Positions 25,013-34,849 are shown, counted from the first letter of the stretch. The stretch: 64,000 nucleotides of DNA from Actinomyces dentalis DSM 19115 (GCF_000429225.1 NZ_KE386865.1:38985-102984), one strand, 5' to 3'. Made by a program: numbers and translations. Notes: generated by a model from the sequence alone, not told the origin.

Positions 25013-25924
25013 ATGAGGATAACGCCGTCGCGCCTGTCCGTCCTGCTCGCCGTCCATCGGGCCGGGGGCATCGTCGCCGCCGCGGACGCTCAGCACCTGA
25101 CCCCCTCGGCCGTCAGCCAGCAGATCAAGCTGCTGGAGAGGGAGGCGGGCGTGCGCGTGCTCGACCGCGAGCCCACCGGGGCCGTGCTCACCGACGCCGG
25201 ACGGGTGCTCGCCGGGACGGCCGAGCGCATCGAGGCCGAGCTCGCCTCGGCCCAGCGCGAGCTCGCCGAGCTCGACGAGTCCGCCCCCGCCGGGCACGTG
25301 CGCATCGGCTCCTTCTTCACCGCCATCCGCGCCCTGCTGCTCCCGCTGCTCACGGTCGTCGAGCGGACCATGCCCGGCGTGGTGATGACCATCGAGGAGA
25401 CCGAGGAGCGCAGCGGCCTGGCCCGGCTGCGGCGCGGCGAGCTCGACCTGGTCCTCCTCGAGCGCGACGAGCGCACCCCGACCGACCCGCCGCGCCCCAT
25501 GGCGGACGTGCCCGTCCTGGACGAGTCCTGGCTCGTCGTCGTGCCGCCCGGGCAGGCCGCGCCCCAGACGCTGTCCGACCTGGCGCGCGTCACCTGGATC
25601 GCCCTCGACCCCTCCACCGCGGGCGCCTACGCGCTCGACAGGCTCTCGCGACGGCTGGGCACGCCCCTGAGCACGCGCCACGTCGCCTACGACTACGACG
25701 TCGTCCTGGCCATGGTCAGCCTCGGCCAGGGCCACGCCCTTCTGCCCGAGCTCGCCGTCGTCTCCGGGCGGGTGCCCGACGGCGTGAGCCTGGCCCGGCT
25801 GCCGGGGCTGGGCGCCCGCCAGATCGTCGTGCGCCACCGACGGACCCGCTCCGACCCCGGGCCCGCCACGCGCGCCGTCCTCGACGAGCTCCTCATCCGG
25901 GCCGCCGCCCTCGGGCTCGGCTGA
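25013..25924 (+). CDS. LysR-family transcription regulator
   Basis: A 303-residue regulator with an N-terminal winged helix-turn-helix (GGIVAAADAQHLTPSAVSQQ region, about 17-40), a linker helix and a periplasmic-binding-protein-like effector domain from about 90. It is transcribed away from the small membrane protein gene across 85 bases containing TGAAGTTCA and two CTGTAG repeats, the usual LysR arrangement of autoregulation plus control of the divergent gene. Effector unknown; ArgP/IciA-like relatives sense amino acids, but that is only a possibility. Confidence 0.88.
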   Translation: MRITPSRLSVLLAVHRAGGIVAAADAQHLTPSAVSQQIKLLEREAGVRVLDREPTGAVLTDAGRVLAGTAERIEAELASAQRELAELDESAPAGHVRIGSFFTAIRALLLPLLTVVERTMPGVVMTIEETEERSGLARLRRGELDLVLLERDERTPTDPPRPMADVPVLDESWLVVVPPGQAAPQTLSDLARVTWIALDPSTAGAYALDRLSRRLGTPLSTRHVAYDYDVVLAMVSLGQGHALLPELAVVSGRVPDGVSLARLPGLGARQIVVRHRRTRSDPGPATRAVLDELLIRAAALGLG

Positions 25925-25996
25925 GGGCGGGCCGGCCGCCGCCGCGCCGACCGGGGCGAACGGGCCGGTCGGCGCGGGCGCGGGGCCGCCCTGGCG

Positions 25997-26011
25997 TAGA
26001 CTCGCCGCGTG
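25997..26011 (+). promoter_or_regulatory. -10 box and leaderless GTG start of prfB
   Basis: TAGACT (25997-26002) ends six bases before the GTG at 26009, without a Shine-Dalgarno sequence. Confidence 0.55.
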
Positions 26012-27130
26012 GCCACCGACTTCTCCGCCGAGATCGAACGACTCCGACACACCTACGCCTCCATCGCCGCGGTGACGGACCCCGAGGCGCTGCGCGCGCG
26101 CATCGCGGAGCTGTCCGAGGCCGCCGCCGCCCCCGACCTGTGGGACGACCCCGAGGCCGCCCAGGCCGTCACCTCCGACCTGTCCCACGCCCAGGCCGAG
26201 CTGGGGCGCGTGCAGGAGATGGGCTCGCGCATCGACGACCTGGAGGCCATGGTCGAGATGGCCGGGGAGGAGTCCGGGCAGGACGCCGACGACCTGCTCG
26301 CCGAGGCCGCCGCCGACCTCGCCGCCATCTCCAAGGACCTGTCCGAGCTGGAGATCCGCACCCTGCTGAGCGGGGAGTACGACCAGCGCGACGCCGTCGT
26401 CACCATCCGCTCGGGCGCGGGCGGCGTGGACGCGGCCGACTTCGCCGAGACGCTGCTGCGCATGTACACCCGCTGGGCCGAGCGCCACGGCTACCCCGTC
26501 AAGGTCCTCAACACCTCCTACGCCGAGGAGGCGGGGCTCAAGTCCGTGACCTTCGAGGTCCACGCCCCCTACGCCTACGGGACCCTGAGCGTCGAGGGCG
26601 GCACCCACCGCCTGGTGCGCATCAGCCCCTTCGACAACCAGGGGCGCCGCCAGACCTCCTTCGCCGCCGTCGAGGTCATCCCGCTCATCGAGTCCACCGA
26701 CCACATCGACGTGCCCGAGACGGACATCCGCGTCGACGTCTTCCGCTCCTCCGGGCCGGGCGGGCAGAGCGTCAACACGACCGACTCCGCCGTGCGCATC
26801 ACCCATATCCCCACGGGACTGGTGGTGTCCATGCAGGACGAGAAGTCCCAGATCCAGAACCGCGCCGCCGCCATGCGCGTGCTCCAGTCGCGCCTGCTGC
26901 TGCTCAAGCAGCAGGAGGAGGACGCCAGGAAGAAGGAGCTGGCCGGGGACGTCAAGGCGTCCTGGGGCGACCAGATGCGCTCCTACGTCCTCAACCCCTA
27001 CCAGATGGTCAAGGATCTGCGCACCGGCTACGAGGTCGGCAGCCCCGACGCCGTGTTCGACGGCGATATCGACGGCTTCATCGACGCCGGCATCCGCTGG
27101 CGCAGGCAGCAGGAGCAGGGCGGGCGGTGA
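26009..27130 (+). CDS. prfB: Peptide chain release factor 2
   Basis: Recognises UGA and UAA stop codons in the ribosome and releases the nascent protein. The 373-residue product has the SPF anticodon-like tripeptide at about 206-208 and the GGQ hydrolysis motif at about 251-253 ([14 protein letters not shown]). The reading frame is continuous: the in-frame UGA and programmed +1 frameshift used by many bacterial prfB genes is absent, as is usual in Actinobacteria. GTG start, leaderless. It is convergent with the alpha/beta hydrolase gene. Confidence 0.97.
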   Translation: MATDFSAEIERLRHTYASIAAVTDPEALRARIAELSEAAAAPDLWDDPEAAQAVTSDLSHAQAELGRVQEMGSRIDDLEAMVEMAGEESGQDADDLLAEAAADLAAISKDLSELEIRTLLSGEYDQRDAVVTIRSGAGGVDAADFAETLLRMYTRWAERHGYPVKVLNTSYAEEAGLKSVTFEVHAPYAYGTLSVEGGTHRLVRISPFDNQGRRQTSFAAVEVIPLIESTDHIDVPETDIRVDVFRSSGPGGQSVNTTDSAVRITHIPTGLVVSMQDEKSQIQNRAAAMRVLQSRLLLLKQQEEDARKKELAGDVKASWGDQMRSYVLNPYQMVKDLRTGYEVGSPDAVFDGDIDGFIDAGIRWRRQQEQGGR

Positions 27131-27168
27131 GGGGCCGGAGCCGTCCCCGCTCCGGGCGGATCGGCCCC
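27131..27168. terminator. Nested hairpin between prfB and the convergent hydrolase gene
   Basis: GGGGCCG (27131-27137) pairs with CGGCCCC (27162-27168), enclosing CGGAGC/GCTCCG pairing at about 27136-27154. It fills the 39 bases between the two stop codons. Confidence 0.45.
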
Positions 27169-27169
27169 G

Positions 27170-27991
27170 TCATGATCCCCCCGCCGCGCCCCGGCCCGGC
27201 TCGACGCCGTCGGCGTCGCCGGTCCGCCGGCAGCGGGCCTCGACCCACTGCCCGACGCGCCGCGTGAACTCCTCGGGCCGGCACAGGCTCGAGGGGTCGA
27301 AGGAGTCCGCGATGACGTCGAACTCGGAGTTCGCCAGCGCCTCGTGGGTGCGCCGCATCATCTCCACGGCGAGGGCGGAGTGGTCGCCGACCAGGCACAG
27401 CGCCGGTGTGCGGCAGGAGCGCAGGAGCCGTTCGTAGTGCACGGCGTTGACCGCGCGGCGCTGGAGGATCAGGTCGCGGGGCCGCGCGGCCAGCAGGGCC
27501 CGCGCCATCGCCTCGCCCGCCCGCGGCCACTTGCCGTAGGCCGCGCGGATGCCGGCCGCCAGGGTCCGCGCGGGCGCGAGCCGCAGCGCGAGCGGCTGGA
27601 GCCTCGCGGGCGCGAGCCGGAACCACTCCGGGACGGTGCGGGCGCGGGTGTCGCACAGGCTGTCGCAGATGACCGCCGAGGCCGCGAGCGCCCCGTGGCG
27701 CAGCATGAGGGTCTGGACGAGGACGCCGCCGTAGGAGATCCCCACCAGGTGGGCGCGCTCGACGCCGAGCCCCCGCAGCGCCCCGGCGATCGCGTCGGCC
27801 TGGTGCGTCAGGACGTCGTCGACCCGCAGGTCCGGCAGCGAGGGCGATCGCCCCGTTCCCGGCACGTCGAGGCTCACGCACCGGAACCGGTCGCGCAGGG
27901 CCTCGACCTGCGGGGCGTACATGGTGTGATCGCACCCCAGGCCCGGGATGAAGACGACGGTCGGCCCGCGGCCGACGGACTCGATGAACAT
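27170..27991 (-). CDS. Alpha/beta hydrolase with altered catalytic His position
   Basis: A 273-residue alpha/beta hydrolase-fold protein. The oxyanion region IPGLGCDH (about 15-22), nucleophile elbow GISYGG (Ser about 86) and acid strand VGDHSAL (Asp about 203) are present. At the place where relatives have GH before a RPEEF helix, this protein reads DSFDPSSLCRPEEF (about 228-241), so the expected catalytic His is replaced. It may be inactive, use another His, or act as a signal receptor. It lies downstream of a TetR gene, and two 14-bp palindromes overlap its promoter, so TetR control is likely. Confidence 0.82.
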   Translation of the reverse strand: MFIESVGRGPTVVFIPGLGCDHTMYAPQVEALRDRFRCVSLDVPGTGRSPSLPDLRVDDVLTHQADAIAGALRGLGVERAHLVGISYGGVLVQTLMLRHGALAASAVICDSLCDTRARTVPEWFRLAPARLQPLALRLAPARTLAAGIRAAYGKWPRAGEAMARALLAARPRDLILQRRAVNAVHYERLLRSCRTPALCLVGDHSALAVEMMRRTHEALANSEFDVIADSFDPSSLCRPEEFTRRVGQWVEARCRRTGDADGVEPGRGAAGGS

Positions 27992-28000
27992 GACACTCCC

Positions 28001-28032
28001 ACTACGAACGTAGTAACTACGATCGTAGTATA
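28001..28032 (-). promoter_or_regulatory. Hydrolase promoter with two TetR-type operators
   Basis: ACTACGATCGTAGT (28016-28029) is a perfect 14-bp palindrome and ACTACGAACGTAGT (28001-28014) an almost perfect one, centres 15 bp apart. A strong -10 box TATACT on the minus strand (28032-28027) overlaps the first, and the second lies across the expected start of transcription of the hydrolase gene. Bound TetR would block initiation. Confidence 0.75.
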
Positions 28033-28081
28033 TCTCGCGGGAGGATTCGGTGCCGGAACCGGCCTCGCGACGGCGGGCCGG

Positions 28082-28561
28082 TCACGCCCGCGGCGCGGCG
28101 CCGGCGCCGGTCCGGCGACTCAGCGCGTCGATCAGCTCGCGCACGCTCGTCGGCTCCGGGCAGATGGCCCGGGCGAGCTCGAGGCCGGTGAGCAGCGCCG
28201 CCAGCGCGGGAGTGGTCAGCGGGATGTCGTCCGTCCTGGCGCCGTCGAGCCGCTCGAGCATCTCCGCGCGGATCGGGGCGATGGCCCGGCGCAGCCCGGG
28301 GTCGCGCTGGGCGAGGATCACGAGCTCGAGCCACGCCAGGGACAGGTCCTCGTCCACGGCCCCCTCCGGCGCGGCCAGACGGCGGCGGGCGATCTCGCGG
28401 GCCACGGCCCCCACCAGCTCGTCGCGGCTGCGGAAGGCGTTGCTCGTCGTCCCGTCGGGCACGCGGGCGGCGCGGTCGACCGCCCGGTGCGTGAGGGAGT
28501 GCGGGCCGCCCTCCTGGAAGACGGCCACCGCTGCGGCGAGGACTTGTTCTCGACGTGTCAT
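28082..28561 (-). CDS. TetR-family repressor
   Basis: A 159-residue one-component repressor, shorter than most TetR proteins. N-terminal helices MTRREQVLAAAVAVFQEGG and the HTH LTHRAVDRAARVPDGTTSNAF (about 23-43) are canonical; the ligand domain is helical and truncated at about 145. The ATG at 28561 has GGAGGGG just upstream; the frame stays open to 28771, but that extension is translated repeat DNA and is not used. It is immediately upstream of the hydrolase gene, with two matching operators between them. Confidence 0.85.
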   Translation of the reverse strand: MTRREQVLAAAVAVFQEGGPHSLTHRAVDRAARVPDGTTSNAFRSRDELVGAVAREIARRRLAAPEGAVDEDLSLAWLELVILAQRDPGLRRAIAPIRAEMLERLDGARTDDIPLTTPALAALLTGLELARAICPEPTSVRELIDALSRRTGAGAAPRA

Positions 28562-28563
28562 AT

Positions 28564-28650
28564 TCCCCTCCGCTGCGCCCCTTCGCCCTTCACTGTACGA
28601 GAAAAGGGGTCGCGGCGGAGGGTGAGGGGGCGCAGCGGGGGAGAGGGGCG
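28564..28650. repeat. Dispersed palindromic repeat, copy B
   Basis: Relative of the element at 1394-1496: identical CACTGTACGAGAAAAGGGG core and inverted arms (CCCCTCCGCTGCGCC side near 28566-28580, GGCGCAGCGG side near 28628-28640). One arm abuts the tetR start codon and supplies its GGAGGGG ribosome-binding site. Confidence 0.75.
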
Positions 28651-28708
28651 CGGCGGACGCGTGCACCGCCTCACTCCCGGGCCCGTCGCCGCGGCCCGCC
28701 CGCTCGCC

Positions 28709-28725
28709 TAGGCTTGGCCGCAGTG
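28709..28725 (+). promoter_or_regulatory. ettA promoter and possible leaderless upstream reading frame
   Basis: TAGGCT (28709-28714) is a -10 match 95 bases before the ettA start. A GTG eight bases after it (28723) opens a 36-codon frame ending at 28833, overlapping the ettA start by 25 bases. It could be a translated leader peptide; there is no conservation evidence available. Confidence 0.35.
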
Positions 28726-28808
28726 CGCGCGGAACCGTCCGGGCAACCGGTCGCCGTCGTCGCGCAGGCATCCATCACCCGCACTCCGACGAAAGGCGCG
28801 GCGAAGCA

Positions 28809-30491
<1,683 letters not shown>

Positions 30492-30522
30492 GCCGAACAC
30501 GCACGATTGAGTCGAGCAGGAT

Positions 30523-31149
30523 ATGAGTGCTTCCGGACCCTCGTGGACCGCCGAGGACGCCGCGGCCGATTGGATGCGCCGGCACGGATTCCGGGACGCG
30601 ACCGTCATGAACGGCGGAGTCGACACGGGCGTCCACGTCATCGCCTCGCGCGCCGTGGCCCAGGTGAGGACCAGCCTCACCCCCGTGGGGCCCGAGGACC
30701 TGTCGCGCCTGGTGCGCGACTCCCGGGGGATGCCGGGGTGCCACCGGATCCTCTTCTCCCTCTCCGGCTACTCCGAGGCGGCGAGGAACTACGCGGAGGA
30801 GCACGGCATCGCCCTGCTGGTGGTGGGGCGGAACGGCTCCGTTGTCCCGGCCAACGCGTGGGGCGAGAACCTGTCCGGCTCGCGATTCGGGGGCGGTCCC
30901 CTCGCCATGCGTCCGCAGGCCCCCGCGGCCCTCGCGGCCCCGATGGCCCCGGCCAGGGGCTCGGGCTGGAAGCACCCGGTGACCTGGTACGCCATCGGGG
31001 GGTTCTCCCTGGCGGTGGCGATTGCAGGGGTGTCGAACATATCCAAGGGCGAGGATGTCGCCGCAACGATCGGCGTCATGCTGTTCTTCGTCATCCTGGC
31101 GTGGGTGTCGTTCCGATACGCGCGGGGGCTGGAGCGACGGCGGCGGTGA
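30523..31149 (+). CDS. Mrr-like domain fused to two membrane helices
   Basis: A 208-residue protein. Residues 8-115 resemble the Mrr/restriction-endonuclease-like fold (AADWMRRHGFRDATVMNGGVD start), but catalytic positions look degraded: GVDTGVHV has His where GVDGGIDV-type proteins carry the second Asp, and the usual QxK reads QVR. A Pro/Ala linker leads to two hydrophobic helices (WYAIGGFSLAVAIAGV at about 155, VMLFFVILAWVSF at about 186) and a basic C-terminus. Probably a membrane-tethered DNA-binding or inactive nuclease domain; function unknown. It follows ettA by 31 bases and could share its transcript. Confidence 0.65.
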   Translation: MSASGPSWTAEDAAADWMRRHGFRDATVMNGGVDTGVHVIASRAVAQVRTSLTPVGPEDLSRLVRDSRGMPGCHRILFSLSGYSEAARNYAEEHGIALLVVGRNGSVVPANAWGENLSGSRFGGGPLAMRPQAPAALAAPMAPARGSGWKHPVTWYAIGGFSLAVAIAGVSNISKGEDVAATIGVMLFFVILAWVSFRYARGLERRRR

Positions 31150-31218
31150 CCCGGCCGTCGGGGCGGCCGCGGTCTTCCGGAGTCCGGGCCCGGCCCCGGC
31201 CCGGGGGTTAGGTTGGGC

Positions 31219-31304
31219 TACGCTTGCTCCGGTCGCGGCGGCCGCCCGCCGTCCACATCGCGGCGACCGCCCGCCGTCCACAGCAACGCTCACAGCAAGG
31301 AGAG
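31219..31304 (+). promoter_or_regulatory. Promoter and leader of the DUF4418/ABC operon
   Basis: TACGCT (31219-31224) is a -10 candidate. The leader contains a 25-base direct duplication (31233-31257 and 31258-31282, one mismatch) and ends with AAGGAGAG (31297-31304) before the ATG at 31310. Confidence 0.45.
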
Positions 31305-31309
31305 TCCCC

Positions 31310-31735
31310 ATGCCGAAGAAGAGTCGCCTCGTGCTGCTGATCCCCGCGACGCTCAGCCTGCTCCTCGTCCTGGGGGTGACGACGGTCTTCTCCGCGTGCC
31401 ATCAGAAGCCCGACGGCACCTGGATGCACTGCCACAGCTGCCAGAACACCGTGGCGGCCTCCGGCGGCGGCCTCCTGGTCCTCTTCGGCGCCTCCTCCCT
31501 CATCACCAACCGGGCCGCCAGGCTCGCCGTGCAGGCGGTCGCGACCATCGGCTCCGCGGTCGTGTTCTTCATCCCCGGCGTCATCTGCCCGATGTGCATG
31601 ATGCGCACCATGAGGTGCTACACCGTCTTCCAGCCCTACGTGAGGATCATGTCCGCCCTCATCGCCGGCTCCGGCGTCGGCGTCCTGCTCGGCTCGCTCA
31701 GGCGCCCGCGGGTCCCCGCCCGGGCCCACCGGTGA
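31310..31735 (+). CDS. DUF4418 family membrane protein
   Basis: A 141-residue protein with four hydrophobic helices. Conserved Cys sit in SACHQKPDG, MHCHSCQN (about 40-46) and CPMCMMRTMRC (about 92-102), a pattern of closely spaced thiols between helices that could bind a metal or form disulfides. Members of DUF4418 usually sit with a FtsX-type ABC transporter, as here. First gene of a four-gene operon; its TGA overlaps the next GTG by four bases. No biochemical function is known to me. Confidence 0.85.
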   Translation: MPKKSRLVLLIPATLSLLLVLGVTTVFSACHQKPDGTWMHCHSCQNTVAASGGGLLVLFGASSLITNRAARLAVQAVATIGSAVVFFIPGVICPMCMMRTMRCYTVFQPYVRIMSALIAGSGVGVLLGSLRRPRVPARAHR

Positions 31736-32913
31736 GCGGCGACCTGTCCCTGCGCCGAGTCCCGCTCAGGACCATTCGCGCGCACCCCGTGCGCACGGCG
31801 GTCGTGCTCGTCCTCGGGCTCGCCCAGGCCGCCTGCGTCTTCAGCGGCCTCGTGCTCGTGCAGGGCGCGAGGCAGGAGCTGTCGCTGGCGGAGCGGCGGC
31901 TCGGCGCCGATATCGTCGTGTACCCGACCGCCGCCCTCCAGAAGATCGACAAGGACGACCTGACCATGCTGGGCACCCCGGTGGAGTGCTACCGGGAGCG
32001 GTCGATGCTCTCGCGCATGAACTCCAACGACGACATCGAGTCGGTCTCCTACCAGATCTACATCGCCGACACCGCGGCGGACGGGGGGAGGACCTGGATC
32101 GTGGGCTACGAGCCGCAGACGGACTTCGTCATCGCGCCCTGGCTGGAGGAGGGCGACGACGCCGCCCCGGGCCCCGGCGTCGTCGCCGGCAGCGACGTGG
32201 ACGACGCCGGCTCGGGGACCGTCACGCTGTTCGGCCGGCCCTGGCCCGTCACCGCCCGCCTGGCGCGCACCGGCTCCGAGCTGGACCGCGCCGTCCTGGC
32301 CGACATGGACACCCTGGGCCGGCTCATCGACGCCTCCCTCGACGCCGGCATCGACACCTACACCTCCCTCGACCCCCATCGCGACTACTCCGTGGCGCTG
32401 GTGCGCGTCGCGGACAGGGGCCGCACGCAGAGCGTGGTCGACTGGATCAACATCTACGTGCGCAAGGTGACCGCCGTCGGCGGCGGGGAGCTGCTCACGG
32501 GCACAGCCTCCGCCATCCGCGGCCACTCGGGCGCGATCGCCGCCCTGGCGGGCCTCGCGTGGCTGATCGTGCTCGCCGCCCTGGCCACCGCCCAGTCCAT
32601 GCTCATGAACCAGCGCCGGGGGGAGCTGCGCGTGTGGCGCACGATCGGGGCGTCGCGCGCCACCATCGAGCGCGTCATGGTCCACGAGGCGCTCGTGGTC
32701 CACGCGGCGGGGGCCTGCGCGGGGGTGGCGCTCGCGCTTCCCCTGCTGGCCGCCTCCGGGCCGGCGACGGGCGGGGCGCTCGCCCCGGCGCGGGCGCTCC
32801 CCGCGGCCGGCGCCGCACTGCTCGTCTCACTGCTCGTCGGGTGCGCGAGCACGTGGCTGACGGTCAGAAGGGCCGCGCGCGCACTCGACGGCCAGGAGCT
32901 CCTGACGCCATGA
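31732..32913 (+). CDS. FtsX/MacB-type ABC transporter permease 1
   Basis: A 393-residue permease: N-terminal membrane helix (TAVVLVLGLAQAACVFSGLVL), a large extracytoplasmic MacB-like domain (about 50-245), then three helices of the FtsX domain (about 260-385). It has the QRRGELRVWRTIGASRATI coupling segment that contacts the ATPase. Such mechanotransmission permeases act on substrates outside the membrane. GTG at 31732 overlaps the DUF4418 stop; the stop overlaps the next ATG. Partner of the permease and ATPase that follow. Confidence 0.88.
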   Translation: MSGDLSLRRVPLRTIRAHPVRTAVVLVLGLAQAACVFSGLVLVQGARQELSLAERRLGADIVVYPTAALQKIDKDDLTMLGTPVECYRERSMLSRMNSNDDIESVSYQIYIADTAADGGRTWIVGYEPQTDFVIAPWLEEGDDAAPGPGVVAGSDVDDAGSGTVTLFGRPWPVTARLARTGSELDRAVLADMDTLGRLIDASLDAGIDTYTSLDPHRDYSVALVRVADRGRTQSVVDWINIYVRKVTAVGGGELLTGTASAIRGHSGAIAALAGLAWLIVLAALATAQSMLMNQRRGELRVWRTIGASRATIERVMVHEALVVHAAGACAGVALALPLLAASGPATGGALAPARALPAAGAALLVSLLVGCASTWLTVRRAARALDGQELLTP

Positions 32914-34136
32914 GGCGGGATGATCGCATGCTCTCGCTCAGAGGGATCGCATGGATGAATCTGCGCGGCCACCCCGCGCGGACGGCGGCGCTGATCGTCT
33001 TCACGGCGCTCATGACGCTCGTCGTCTTCGGCGGCGCCCTGGTCGTCCAGGGGGTCCGCCAGAGCCTGGAGACGGTGCGGGCCCGCCTGGGCGCGGACAT
33101 CCTCGTCGTCCCGGACGACGCCGGGAGCGAGTTCGACGCCCAGACCGCCCTGATCCAGGCCGAGCCGGGGTACTTCTACATGGGGGCCGACGTGCTCGGA
33201 CGGGTCGCCGCGACCCCGGGCGTGGAGCGGGCCTCGGCCCAGCTGTTCCTGGCCTCCACCCGGGAGAGCTGCTGCTCGGCCCGGCTCCAGATCATCGCCT
33301 TCGACCCGGCCACCGACTTCACCGTCCAGCCGTGGATCGAGGACGCCCTGGGCGAGGGCGCCATCGGCGAGGGGGACATCGTCATCGGGAGCAATGTGAC
33401 GGCCGGCGAGGGCGGCACCATCCGCCTGTTCGGCAACGACCTGCGCGTCGTCGGGCAGTTCGCGCCCACGGGATCCACGCTGGACGACGCGGTCTACATG
33501 AACTTCGACACCTTCGGCGCCGTCGTGAAGTCCTCCGTCGACAAGGGCCTCAACAAGTACGGGCCCGCCGCCTCCGGAGACGTCATCTCCTCGGTGTCGG
33601 TCGAGGTGGGGCCCGGCCACGACGTCGACGCCGTCGCCGCCGATATCGAGAGCCGGGTGGACGGCGTCACCGCCGTCACCTCCAAGACCATGGTGTCGGG
33701 GATCGCCGACGGCCTCGCCGCGATCTCGCGCACGGTGGCGGTGCTGATCGCCATCGTCTGGGCGACCGGCCTGACCATGACCGTCCTGGTCTTCACCCTG
33801 ACGATCCGCGAGCGGCGCGGGGAGTTCGCCGCCCTGATGGCGGTGGGGGCCGGCCGCGGCGTGATCGCGCGGATCGTGGTCGGGGAGGCCATGACGGCCG
33901 ATCTCATCGGCGGCGCCGCCGGCATCGCGGTCTCGGGGGTGCTGCTCGGCTCGTTCCGCACCCTGGTCGGGCAGGTGCTCGGGGTCGGCTTCGTGCTGCC
34001 CCCGGCGGGGGCGGTGGCGGCGCTGGCCGCGGCCTCACTGGCCTGCGCGGGGGCCGCCGCGGGGCTGTCCTCGTGGGTCGCGGTCAGGAGCATCAACCGG
34101 ATGGACCCGAGCCTGGTGCTCAGGGAGGGCGAGTGA
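32910..34136 (+). CDS. FtsX/MacB-type ABC transporter permease 2
   Basis: A 408-residue paralogue of the preceding permease with the same layout: first helix (TAALIVFTALMTLVVFGGALV), external MacB-like domain (about 60-260) containing ESCCS, and three C-terminal helices with the ERRGEFAALMAVGAGRGVI coupling segment. Two different permeases with one ATPase suggest a heterodimeric channel. ATG at 32910 overlaps the previous stop (ATGA); an alternative ATG at 32928 is also possible. Confidence 0.88.
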   Translation: MRRDDRMLSLRGIAWMNLRGHPARTAALIVFTALMTLVVFGGALVVQGVRQSLETVRARLGADILVVPDDAGSEFDAQTALIQAEPGYFYMGADVLGRVAATPGVERASAQLFLASTRESCCSARLQIIAFDPATDFTVQPWIEDALGEGAIGEGDIVIGSNVTAGEGGTIRLFGNDLRVVGQFAPTGSTLDDAVYMNFDTFGAVVKSSVDKGLNKYGPAASGDVISSVSVEVGPGHDVDAVAADIESRVDGVTAVTSKTMVSGIADGLAAISRTVAVLIAIVWATGLTMTVLVFTLTIRERRGEFAALMAVGAGRGVIARIVVGEAMTADLIGGAAGIAVSGVLLGSFRTLVGQVLGVGFVLPPAGAVAALAAASLACAGAAAGLSSWVAVRSINRMDPSLVLREGE

Positions 34137-34137
34137 C

Positions 34138-34815
34138 ATGAGTGACGCGAGGATCGAGGCCAGGGGCGTGGCGAAGGACTACCCGCGCGCGGGCGCCTCC
34201 GGCGGCGTCCTCACCGCGGTGCGGCCGCTGGACCTGGAGCTGGGCTCGGGGAGCCTGACGGTGATCACCGGGCGCTCCGGCAGCGGCAAGAGCACCCTGC
34301 TGAGCATGCTGGCCGGCATGCTCGCGCCGACGTCGGGCACCGTGCTCCTCGACGGCGCGAACCTGTACTCCCTGGACGAGAGGTCCCGCTCGCGCCTGCG
34401 CAACGCGAAGATCGGCCTCGTCCCGCAGGGGCACACCGCCCTGCGCGCCCTGAGCGTGCTCGACAACGTCCTGCTCCCGTCGGTCCTGTACTCCCGGCGG
34501 CGCCCTCCCCGGCAGCGGGCGGAGGACCTCCTGGAGGCGGTGGGCATCGCCGAGCCGGCGCGGGTCGGGCCCCACGAGCTGTCCGGCGGCGAGCTGCGCC
34601 GCATGGCGGTCGCCCGGGCCCTGCTCATGGAGCCGGTCGTCGTGCTCGCCGACGAGCCCACGGCGGGCCTCGACGAGGAGAGCACGGCCGCGGTGCTGGA
34701 GCTGCTGCGCCAGACGGCGCAGGAGGGCGCGGCCGTGCTGGTGGTGACGCACGAGGAGGGAGCGGCGCGCTTCGCGGACCGCGTGCTCACCATGGACGCC
34801 GGGGAGCTGCTCTAG
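34138..34815 (+). CDS. MacB/LolD-type ABC transporter ATPase
   Basis: ATP-binding subunit (225 residues) that drives the two FtsX-type permeases. Walker A GRSGSGKST (about 43-51), signature LSGGELRRMAVARAL (about 142), Walker B VVLADEPTAGLD (about 163-174) and switch His in VVTHEE (about 204). ATG lies one base after the permease stop. The transported or released substrate is unknown; the Cys-rich DUF4418 protein hints at a metal or thiol link, which is speculation. Confidence 0.92.
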   Translation: MSDARIEARGVAKDYPRAGASGGVLTAVRPLDLELGSGSLTVITGRSGSGKSTLLSMLAGMLAPTSGTVLLDGANLYSLDERSRSRLRNAKIGLVPQGHTALRALSVLDNVLLPSVLYSRRRPPRQRAEDLLEAVGIAEPARVGPHELSGGELRRMAVARALLMEPVVVLADEPTAGLDEESTAAVLELLRQTAQEGAAVLVVTHEEGAARFADRVLTMDAGELL

Positions 34816-34820
34816 GCGGG

Positions 34821-34834
34821 GGCGGGGCCCCGCC
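34821..34834. terminator. Palindrome between the ABC operon and the convergent thioesterase gene
   Basis: GGCGGGGCCCCGCC is a perfect 14-bp palindrome in the 34 bases separating the two stop codons. Confidence 0.4.
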
Positions 34835-34849
34835 GGTCCGTCGGCCCGC

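Noticed and set aside
26009..27130. Programmed frameshift in prfB
   Set aside because: The frame is continuous from the GTG to the stop, with no early in-frame UGA.
28562..28771. N-terminal extension of the TetR protein
   Set aside because: The extension translates the dispersed repeat (FSYSEG segment); the ATG at 28561 has a proper ribosome-binding site and gives the family N-terminus.
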